Shown here: positions 46,297 to 58,200 of the stretch, piece by piece | How positions within the stretch are numbered: the stretch's first letter is position 1 | How the letters are laid out: every line of letters begins with the position of its first letter | From: Chloranthus sessilifolius | Lineage: Eukaryota > Streptophyta > Magnoliopsida > Chloranthales > Chloranthaceae | Length of the DNA: 64,000 nucleotides | Direction of reading: 5' to 3' | Assembly (NCBI GenBank): GCA_021018995.1 | Contig: CM037589.1 | Span: forward strand, 14,027,001-14,091,000 | Notes under the pieces: generated by a model | What the model was told of the DNA's origin: nothing | Databases searched by the model: none | Seen by the model: the letters and a program-made list of their open reading frames with translations, nothing else | Program-made: the position numbers and the translations under genes

Positions 46297-49200
46297 TCAA
46301 GAACTCATGGCCAAGGGAACTCCGTATCCATTCCTATGTGTCTGCTGCCATCTCCATGCAGTTTTCAAACTATTTTCAAGATCTGTGTGTTGGGCTGTCC
46401 AGTTCAGCTCACGTTTGATCTTGGATGGGTCACTGTAAACTTCAGCATAATCGCCGGCTCGGCGGTTGAGGTATTCCACATTTATGTCTCTGCCAGTTGC
46501 TTTCTTACAGGCTTCCACAAATTCCTTTACTGATCTACCTGCACACAGAAAAAAGAGCTTTAGATATTTTGGATAAAATTCGGTAAATTTTAAAGGCTTG
46601 CGCACACAGAAAAAAGAGCTTTAGATATTTTGGATAAAATTCGGTAAATTTTAAAGGCTTGGATGCACAAGACTAAGATTTCAGATTCAAAACCATGTTC
46701 ATCATTCTTTATCCACCCGCCTTTTTAGAGATTTGTGAGCAAAGCAAAATGTTTTGGAAGGGGGGATGGAAAACAAAACCGTGATGATGGAAAACAGGGA
46801 AGTGTGAGGAGCTGTTTGAATGACCTTTTCCTGTGCCAACATTATAAATGCCGACTTTCCCTGGTGTTGCCTTGCCGAGGGCTTTCACATGAGCATCAAC
46901 TAGATCAGTGACGTCGATGTAGTCTCTTACAGTGGTTCCATCAGTTGTATGATAGTCTGTTCCTAACACCTAATGCAAACCAACAAAACCACATTAGTAC
47001 TTCACCTGAAATCTCTCATTTCCATGCTGCTGCTCATACCCACCAAGTTGGAAATAAGGAATTATTGGGGGTAGGGGTCAAAAATTCCTGATTCGGGAAA
47101 AAATCAGCAAAATTCCGGAAAAAAATATCGAAGAAAAAGCGGGATTCAGAATTGTTCGGTGAGGAGAAACGATTGCAATTCAGAAGAAAAAAAATATCAG
47201 GATGAGTTATTTGAAATCTATGAAACTAACGATTTTTAATTTAAAAACTCGATTCAATGATATTTAGTTGACCCAAAATAAAAGTTAATTAATTACGAAA
47301 ATTATTTTACTAAAATTAATTACTAATGAAAATTAACCTATGAAAAAAAATTATGATTAAGATGTAAAATTCGTGATTAATCACAAAGTTCGTGATTAAT
47401 CACAAAGTTTGCGATTAATCACAAAGTTCAGAAAAAAATAGAAAAATATGCAATTTTTTCAGCAACTCACGATTAAATTGTCAAAATGCACTTGAGCAAA
47501 AGTTTGCAGTTTAAACAAGACTTACTCAAAAAATCGGAGAATTTTATTACTATGCCTTCCGCTATGAAATACCTTATGGCATTTCATAGGTAGACCCACA
47601 GCACTGCGTGGATGGCATCCACATTATAAACCCACAAGTAAGCAGAGAAACATGCAGCTTTCCCTCATACTTTTAATCCCAAACTTGCATTACATTTTGC
47701 ATCCGAGAAAGAAAACCAGAAGCAGCTAGAAATCAATATACCTTCAGCCCTGGGATAATTCGTAATGCTGCATCAAAACATGCACCAGATATCCGGCCAT
47801 GCTCCCGCAGTTCAGGTCTGGGAGCTTCACCCAACCTGCCCTCTGGATCCGAACCGATAACATTGAAATATCTGACAAGTTGCATAAAATTAAATCAGCT
47901 TCCATCCACCGTCTATAAGTAATTTTATTCAAGGTATAGAAACTATGATCACCTCCAATACCAGTCAGCAGATTCAGAGTCACTTTGGCTTATTTTTCAA
48001 AACCCTGCTGACCTCCATATTGAAAGCATGGTACAATTCCCGGCGACGCCAAGTATTCAGCCAATTTTCAGAAATCAATACTGAGTTTTTAAAGTTTGGC
48101 TTTACTAGGTATGAAATTTAGAAATAACCCTAGTTGGCTAAGAATGGAGTCATGTTCAAACACTCAATCTAAACTCGGAACTCAGCTGGGTGAAATGCAA
48201 TTTTACAAATAAAATATGCGAAGGAAACTTGTACGTGCTGAGTTTTTTAAAATCGTTCCTCATTTCAAGCAAATTCCAAGTTAACTGGGGAGTTTTTAAA
48301 CACCAAGATGGACAATAGTTATTAAATTCCATGTATAGAGAAGCGGCATTCCCCAATAATCATTTTTGGTACATCAACAAACAAGATCGTGCATACATAC
48401 TTTATGTATTTATCACCCAAGACGTAAAGATTAGTGAAGTTTCTGTTGACCTTGTCAATCTCGTAAGGTTGAAAGAAGGGAATTTCGTTATGCATAACAA
48501 AATTTATTAATAAAGATTGGAAGAGTATTTTCCATACGGCATGTCAGCATATTCTGATTATCAGAATCATGGTGTTTGAATTACTTTTTTTTAAAAAAGA
48601 TATTAGCCAATTCATAAAAGATAATCTTCACACTTCATTACTCATCTGACATGCAATCCATGTCTAAATTAAAGACTTCTAAAGCGATTGCCCATATCAA
48701 TAGTATCTTTCAGCATGTTCTCTAGGCTTTTGTGGAGTTCATACAAGTTTAGCTGGTCATCCAGGTTGGCAAAAAAATAACCTAATTTCTTATTGTCAAA
48801 AATAATAAATGAAACTTAATGTTGAATTTGAATTATCTGGGGGATGGAATTAGCTGGTCATCCAGGTCTAGCCTGAAACTACTGTCATGTTGCTTCAACA
48901 GTGGGATGGAATTAGCTTCCAGGATATCAAGGGGGAGCTGTGGAGAATATGTGCCTACGTTGTCATTTGGGCTATCTGGTTAGAAAGGAATAATAGAGTT
49001 TTTCCTAAGGTTGGGAAGCCTTTCAAGTTTGTTGTTGCCTCGGTTAGGGATTTGGCTTTGAGCTGGGAAAATGTTACTTGTGGAGGAGCTGCTGTTCAGC
49101 TGTCTTTGGGCTGCCAGTTGGGTGAGGCTGGGTGTCTTTTCTCGGGCTTTCTTTGTGTTTTGATATTTTCGAGTAGCTTCTCGCTACCTTTTTTTTCTTG

Positions 49201-52200
49201 TTTTGGACTTGCTTGCTTTGTTTAATGAATTTCTTTGTTACTGATAAAAAAGATATCAAATTTAATTGCAGAAAACAAGAATCAGAAGATAGATTCTTTG
49301 ATGATAAAAAAAGGGTCCAGCATCATCACCATGATTTCCGACAATATTCTTGCAGAATCCAAGCAAAGCAGATAAAATACAGCGTTGGTTCCGAAAATTT
49401 GCATCAGAAACAAAGTACTAACCTAAAAGTAAGGCAATGAAATAGAAATCCACAAACCTTAAAATCATGACAGCCATATCAGATTTCCTTGAGAAATCTA
49501 AGATGATATCCTCCGCCATTTTCTTGGCTTTTCCATATGGATTAATGGGAGCCTGGCATTTACACACTGGGCAGATCAGTTGCAAGAAAGAAGCTTCAAA
49601 GATCCAAACGGCTCAAGACATTTAGCAATATTTTTTCGTTATTGTATTTTGGCAAATCTAAAGAACGTTTGCCATGGTGGCAAGAGTTCAAAAACCATCC
49701 AAATGGTATTCTGAGCTCACCTGGGGAGTTTCTTCTGTAATAGGCATTTTATCTGGCTCTCCGTAAGTTGCACATGTACTAGAATAGATCAATGTTTTCA
49801 CACCATGGGCTTGCATAGCTTCTAGCACCACTAAAGTATTCGAGGTAATATTGTGATAATACCTGCAGAAATAATTAATAAAGTCAGGGTAAAGGACAGT
49901 TCAAGCAAAAGCAATGTTGAAAGTCGAAACTACCAGCGAACGGCAGGAAGCACAAAAATACACAAATATGAATAATATATTAACTAGTTTGTTCTCATGA
50001 AACCATGGTTTAAAAACTCATCGAGTCGACTCGGAACTCGGGAGAGTCGACTCGGCTCGACCAGTTTCTGAGTCAACTCGCCTATGGGATCGAACAGGCA
50101 AGGAACTCGATCGACTCGCCGATCCGGCTCGGAAACTCGACCGAGTTTGGAGACTCGGCGAGTCAACTTTAGTGGCTGGATTGGCAAGATTTTTTAGTAA
50201 ATACAAGGGCAAATTTGCAATTTTAATGCCCTGTTTATATTTAAAGACCCATCTCAATTCTCGTTAGAAACCCGATTGCCCTAAAATCACGAAGACAGAA
50301 CAGAAGGAAAAAGAAGAAAGAAGAAGAAAGAAGAAAGAAGAAAGAAAGAAGAAGAATTGCAGCTGTCAGCGGTCAGCCCCTCTTGTGCCCTAAAATCTAG
50401 AAGAAGAAGAAGAATCGAAGCCCTCTCGTGCCCTAAAATCTGTAAGTATTTTATTTTTTCAGTTTTACAAGCCACACGATTTGAATCACAGCCCTCTCGT
50501 GGCCCTAAAATCTGTAAGTATTTTTTTTTACTTTTATAAGCCACACAATTTGAATCGCAGCACTCTCGTGCCCTAAAATCTGTAAGTTTTTTTTTTTTCA
50601 TTTTTACAAGCCACGCGATTTGAATCGCAGCCCTCTCGTACCCCTAAAATCCGTAAGTAATTTTTTTTTCACTATTATAAACCGCACGATTTGAATTTCA
50701 GCCCTCTCGTGCCCTAAAATTTGTAAGTAATTTTTTTTTCAACTTTTATAAGTCACACTTTTTTTCCACTTTTAGCACCCTTTTACATTTTTTCCCACAT
50801 ATTCTGTGCAGAATTGCAAATCATTTCGCTCAGATTTTCTTTTTGCACATTTATTTTTGGTGCAAGTTTTATGCACAGTATATATATTAAATAATCCAAA
50901 TCGGAGAGAGTCGAGTCGGATAGAATTTCCGCGTTGACTCTACTCAAATGATTTCTGAGTCAAGTCGAGTTTCTGTGTTTTAAAATCATGCATGAAACTA
51001 ACTGGATACTTTTTCAGGACTCAGGGGGCACAATATGTACATCTTGGTATTTGAGGCTGCAAAAGCCATGTTGATCACGCTCTAAACGATATAATTTTTT
51101 TAGGGTGACAGTTTCTTGACTCAAGACCCAAATAAAGAGAAGAGACTACAGAAGTTCACAAACCCGACTCAGCTCTGAATTGCAGCCCAGCCCAGCCCAA
51201 TTTCTAATAGGGACCGCTCGGGGCAAAGCCAGAGAAATAGGAAAGTGTCACAATAAATGTAGGAAGCACCCATTGGGAAAGGCAGATACAACATCTCACT
51301 TGTCCTGGCTACATGCACACCACCGAAAGAACTTTAATTGCATTATCTACCTAAAAATGACCCCAATTTCACTTGAAAATTAGTGGTCAAACATGCCTGC
51401 TACCAAATCCTAATCGAAAGTAAACAAAAATCATTTCAACGTATGACTCAGCCATCATGTTTCTGTGTTTGACAATTTAACTGTACCCACAGCATACATG
51501 TGTCATACTTATGTCGTACCCAGTCACTACAATACTAACAACTTGTAAATGCAGAATTTAGACACATGATAAGAACGTATGTACTGCGACCCACGATATA
51601 TACAAAAATAAATAAAAATGATCAAACAGAAAATATCACCTTGGAAAAAAACAATTTTCAATGAGACTCTACTCGCTCCTCTTACAAGCAAGTCAATGAT
51701 AGAGTTTGGTTCACCATGGACAATGTACAAAGGATACCCATAAGCTTCAACACCAATCTCTGGCTTTTTCTACACAATCAAGAAGCCTCCACAGGTAGCC
51801 CACCCCTCTGCTAATCGACCTAAAAATTTAAGGGATCACCTTCACCTATTAGGTCCAAGAAGTCAGTAGATGAGATCTAAATTCCATAAAAAAGAGCCTG
51901 AGTTGAGCCATTATAGTGGTGCATAGTGGTGCACACACATGGGGAACACAAAAACACCTTGAAGATACGGCCTCGTCTCACAGACATCACCTCACCACAA
52001 ACCCCTATTGGGTTGGTTTGTTGGGCAAGGATCCTTTCAAATTGAGATTCAATACCCCAATTGGCAGTTGATTCTGGCATTCTGCATTAGCATCACCACT
52101 TTTGAGGACATGAACCTTACTAAGCATTACCTCTTTCCCAAGACATGGAAGGTCATCCAACGTGACTTGTCAAAAACTTTGGAAGGTAAGGCCCATGAGC

Positions 52201-55200
52201 TTAAAAATCCTTATCATGCCAAATGAGGCAAACAATTTCAACTCCTCACTTTCTGTATACCCCATGCAATGGCGAAGAGGTATAATTTTGAAAGTAATCA
52301 GCATCTAACCATACAATGGTTTGCCGTCCATGAGGCCAAAACACTTGCAAAGGATGGCTTAACTCTCTGAACCAAACAAATTGAAAAAGGAGAAAAGTCC
52401 AAATCCTTCAAGCAAAATGGCAATGGATAAAAAGGTGGTCGAAAAAAATTCCTCCTTGTTGAACCATAACACCAACCTATTTGGAAGGATAACATGGTGT
52501 TGCACATGATCCATCATGAGGAGTTGATTGAGGGGTCAGTATTGAACTAAAACTATGCACACTTGATGGAGCTAACACGTCGCACACAGCCCTATGAGGG
52601 ATGGGCTCAAAATTTCCTCACAAAGCAAAAGGTAGAAGGATTGTGCGTTAAATATGTCACATGTATTAAGGCACCAAACTCTCCGATCATGCTCGGACTT
52701 CGGGATCTGGTTACTCTCTAGCCTCTATTGTTCTTAGAATCTCCAAAAATTTGTCAATTTCATTTTTCTAGTTCTAGTGGAATGGAATGCTCCCGTGACG
52801 AAGTAGTCGGTAACAAGTAACTACTTAGATGAAATCAGTTTATAAAAGCCTACAAAGGCTGAGAACAATGTTGCTCTTAAATCTTGTTGTCACCGTACAA
52901 ACACCATACTAACAATTCCACCTTGATTCTCAAATTTCTTTTCAATAAGATTTTACAAGAGGAAGAAGAAGAAAACAACTCCAGTCCTTAAAAAATTCTT
53001 CATTCAAAAAGAGAATGATGCGGGAAAAATCGCACGCTAACCCTAAAATAGCGTAATTCCCACAAGATAGGGGTTAGGGTTCTCGCTTTTCAATTAAAAC
53101 AAAAAAATGAAAGGAACAATAGGGGTAGAAGAAGGAGATTCAAGGAATCGTTCCAAGGAAGAAAGTTGGCCTCACACCAAACCGCAAGCAGGAGAAGAAT
53201 CACTCTTCTATCGAAAACTCATCTCAAGTTTTGTAGAATTCGCACAAAGCAAAACTCATAATTTTCATTCATCATCAATAGTAATCCTCATAAGATATTA
53301 CAATGTGTATTTATTAAAAAAAATAATAATAACCCTAGGAATACTACTTAAAATAAAACTCCTAATCAATCATTAAAACTTTCTAATCTAACGGTCACAA
53401 TTACTTTCACCATTAATCCCTTTTTTTATTACGCGACCACTTTTGAAGGGTCAAACGATGTCCGATTGACGTGAACTTAGTCTTGTTTGAAAGCTTATCG
53501 AAGTAGCTTTCCAACAAGACAAGAATCACACAATTCCGACACATATTGGTAGACTTAGGACCACTTTTCCGATGTTGCGCAGAAAGTGACGGGATTAACA
53601 GTCACATATCACATATATGTGTCTGACCCCTAAATAATTCAAATAAGGAAATTAGTCCTAAAACAAGTCACTTATTAAAAGAATCCTAATAAGAAAGGAA
53701 ACCAAACCTAGATAAAATATTGTCTAAATTGATGTGCACGCGGGTCTTTAACGGGCCTTTTTTAAAAACTCATTCGTGGGTCCATTTTCTCTTTTGACGT
53801 CTCCTCTTTATCCGACCATGATTCAAACAATCGGATTTAAAGTTCGCATCAATCCCCTCTACTTTGAAAAAGTTCGACCTCGAACTTTGGTTGGCATGGA
53901 TTTTCACGATCACGATCACAGATAATATATAGGGAACCTCGTTCGGAAGCGGCTTGAACAAGTAAACAGGATTCCACTCAGGCTCGATCTGTTTGATTTC
54001 GAATCACCAATGGGAATGGACGTCAACATGCAACCAACACGATCTTGGGACCTGTGGGTCGTGGGTGCAATAGTCTTTATTCCAAACAATTGTGCTTCAA
54101 CAATCTCGGGCTCGAGAGGACTGATTGCAGCAACTTGCTCTTCAACGGTCTCAGATTCTTCAATGGTGTCGGGATTAGCATATATATTTGATCGTAAGAG
54201 GTTCTCATCAACCAGTACCAACTCTTCGACCGATTTTGGGGCTATCAAGGGTTCAGGTAGAAGATCGATAATAATTTTAGGTGAGATGAGGTCGCCTAGG
54301 GTAATGACGATGACGAGCTTGATTTTTTGAACGGGCTTTGGGTTGTAATTAGCATAGATTTTACACCGTTAATGGATTCCGTAATGGGTGTAGGTTTCAC
54401 AACGGTTATAGGATAAGAAATTGTCATGGGATTACAACGGACGGTTGGTGATGGGGTTGGGTTAACGAACACAGGTTTTGAAAGCTTAAATCTCAAAGCT
54501 TCATGTCTCACCGATATGATTTCCTCTTATAGTTTGAGGAGAAAATCCTCAAGAAATTCTTGAATGGGACTCTTGTTTAATGCCCCCGCTATCTGACGTG
54601 TATTTGTTAACTCACATCTAATCTCAAGAGTAAGTGCTCGATCATATAAAACTGGCCAATATTGAGGTGTTAAATTCAAATACCTCAGACTCTACGATCT
54701 AGTTTTCACTGCCTCCCATGCTTGTCTAATCCTATCAATCGTCTGATACAAATCAAGGAGCTTTCGCCAATCCACGAACGATCCCATTCTAGCCATCATG
54801 AATCCATTCAACTCGTGTAAGGCTTCGATAAACTGTTCTTTACTCATGATGGACTACACATGCCGAGTGTTGAACTTGGCTCTGATACCAATTTGATGCA
54901 GGAAAAATCGCACGCCAACCCTAAAATAGCGTAAATCTCGTAGGATAGGAGTTAGGGTTCTTCAATTAAAACAAAAAAATAAAAGAGAAAATAGGGGTAG
55001 AAGAAGAAGATCCAAGGAATTACTCCAAGGAAGAAAGTTGGCCTCACACCAAACCGCAAGCGGGAGAAGAATCACTCTTCTATCGAAAACTCATCTCAAG
55101 TTCTCTAGAATTTGCACAAAGCAAAACTCATAATTTTCATTCATCATCAATACTAATCCTCATAAGATATTACAATGTGTATTTATAAAGAAACAAAAAA

Positions 55201-58200
55201 AAAACCCTAGGAATACTACTTAAAATAAAACTCATATTCAATCATTAAAACTTTCTAATCCAACGGTCACAATTACTTTCACCATTAATCCTTTTTTTTA
55301 TTACGCGACCACTTTTGAATGGTCAAACGATGTCTGATTGACGTGAAATTAGTCTTGTTTGAAAACTTATCAAAGTAGCTTTCCAACAAGACAAGAATCA
55401 CACAATTCCGACACATATTGGTGTACTTATGACCACTTTTCTGATGGTTGCACATAAAGTGGCAATATTAACAGTCACATATCACATATATGTGTCTGAC
55501 CCCTAAATAATTCAAATAAAGAAACTAGTCCTAAAACAAGTCACTTATTAAAAGAATCCTAATAAGAAAAGAAACTAAATCTAGATAAAATATTTCCTAA
55601 ATTAATGTGCACACAGGTCTTTAACGGACCTTTTTTAAAAACTTATTCGTGGATCCACTTTCTCTTTTGACGTCTCCTCCTCTTTATCCGACCATGATTC
55701 AAACAAGCGGATCTAAAGTTCGCATCAGAGAACAAATTGTAAAGTTCAAAAATAATCAAATAAATCTCTTTATCTATCCTGACACTACTTGTATCTATCT
55801 TAAGTTACCTTCAACAGGAACATCAAGAAAATTTAAACCTTTAAAAGATATGATTGAATTATTAGATAACTTAAATAATTCTCATCTAGCTGACTGCAAC
55901 ATCAGATCGAGGACTCGCACTGATTGTATAATTATTAACAATCTCAGATAATTCCAACAGATAATATCTTTTTTTCTCTTACAAACCTCTTTCCAACAAT
56001 TGATTCTAATATGATATTTTCTTATCATATTACACTTGTAGCCCTTTTCCTGTGTAAGCATCACCTGCACTAAAAATTTATGGTTGACAATGCGACAAAT
56101 CATTCAAAAGTCCAAGTCCATGCGACATGAAAGAAAGCCTCCTTCAACAAAGCGGTAGATACTATATTTTTGTCCCTTAATTGACACGTGTCATATCCTA
56201 AACATTGTCATATAATACCCAAAATTGTTCTTATGCTCACCCTGATTGAACACCCTGACAGTCAAAGAGCAAAAATCCACATTTTGAGTGAATTTTGTGC
56301 ATAACAGTTTTGAACGCAATTACTTTTCTCCACATTTTGGTAATTGACAATTGCATGCACAACCTTCGCTTGTGCAATTTGAAGGAATCTGATTTACAAA
56401 CTAAACGCATCCAATTTGTTTTGCTGACTTTGGAAACTGGCTGCATGCATAGACACATGCACAAAATGTAACCTCCCCTGATATTATTTGTTGATTGCAA
56501 GCATGGAATCCATGCACACAATATCTAAATCCGACCTAAATTTTCTTCTTTCCATATTGGACACTTTTCGAAACCTACATATAGGGGCCATTTACTTAAA
56601 AAAGGGACTTGATCTAATAAACACTCTACACACACGTAAAGGAAAGGTTGAAGCCCTGAGTTAGGGGCAAAATTTCCTAATACTTGGCTTCCCTTTTCTT
56701 CACTTAGCTTTCAAGTCCCAGCTACCTATCTCACTCCTTATGCTTCATAATCATCATCATAGATGTAGATTCATCATCATAGCCTTAACCCAATTTCCCA
56801 TACCCAAGGAAAATGCAAGGGGACTCAAGTGTTTGAAGGAGATTCTCGCTAGCGTAAGGGTAAACCCCTTTTCCCCTTCTTTTAATCTACCGTAATTTAG
56901 TTTTCATTTTGGATTCATTACTCACTTAATCGCAAAGAGATAATCGTTTATCTTGCTTTTGTAGGGCCAACCGAAGGTGTTGGACAGAACGCAGCTGTGG
57001 GAATCAGTTAGTCGATGTCTCTAAAGAAGGGAACAATTGCAATTTCTCTCCAAGAAGGAAAACATCATCTAGGACGAGTCTACAGATGTTGTTAAATATC
57101 TGTGGATCGAGATTGCAAGAACCAAAGGCACACAATCGATATTTATTTCATATTCTTTGCTCTGATGTGCCAACCAGGCAAACAGGCTATTTTTCAGTAT
57201 CCGTAAGCAAGTCTGAAAACCACGTACATGCGTAAAATTTTATAGGAAAAAAAATTTTACCCTATGAGGGAGAAATGCAATAAATAATAAAATTTTGTAA
57301 GCATTCAAAAATTGATGCAAATGGTACTCCAGCACTGTAATATATTTTCACATTAGTTCCATACACACCCATCTTCAATTAATTTTGGAAGAATGATATA
57401 TGAGCGACATAGCTAATCTTAGTACATACATCATTATGCAATCTCGGTATATCATTGCAAGCTTTTATATCAACCATGTTAACAAATTAACCTAATCCAT
57501 TCTGCAGTATGCTAGAAACCTTTTCTGAAGTATAGTCACTGCAAACAAGATTGGAGCCACATTTTTTCTAGTTTAATTTTTAACTGACGTTATTAGAGAA
57601 TGCAAACAGAGCATACCTAAGAGGCTCAAGTGTGCTTTCCCCAACATAAGCAACAGCTGCAAAATGCATCACAGCATCAAATGCATTTTCTGCAAATATT
57701 CTATCTACCTGAATATTAGTTAAAGAAAGTAGTTCTATCCTCCACTGTTATATGCCAAAAAGTAGAAATCAAGAAAATGTTCATATATCTATGACCAATG
57801 CAATAGGATACAGCTTTTCCATCCCCCAAATCAGCAAAAATAAACTGAAGTTTCCCAGGTTCAGGAAACTGTTCCTGGAGAACTTTAATGGCACCAAGAT
57901 TTCCCCGAGAAAGATTATCCTGCCAAAATTTTGCACAGAAAAAATAAATATTTCTAATGAGTACTTCATAACATTAATATCAAATGGACATTTGAGACTG
58001 TTGAAACATATAATAGCACAAAAAGTCTATAATCTGATTGTGAGATACCACTATTGTTACTCGGTGTGAACCTTTCAACAGTCGAAGAGCAGCATGTGAA
58101 CCTATATAGCCGGCACCTCCTGTTACTAAGACGTGCGTTACCCCGGGTTCATGGTGGGAAAACTGGAACAAGGAAAACAAATTGACTTTTAACAAAGGAA

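Larger units (their letters stand above)
53011..55732 (-). mobile_element. Short LTR retrotransposon with perfect 5-bp duplication
   Basis: LTRs 53016-53851 and 54894-55727 (836 and 834 bases) start TGATGC and end GCATCA. GAGAA flanks both sides (53011-53015, 55728-55732). The element reads on the minus strand: next to the right-hand LTR is TTGGTATCAGAGCCAAGTTC, the initiator-tRNA-Met primer site. Before the left LTR is a purine tract, AAAGTAGAGGGGA. The interior is only 1042 bases and lacks protease, reverse transcriptase and integrase. It therefore depends on other elements (LARD/TRIM-like). Its sense matches the epimerase gene in whose intron 5 it lies. Confidence 0.92.

Noticed and set aside
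46336-46533. 65-codon plus-strand frame
   Set aside because: Antisense shadow of the last epimerase exon.
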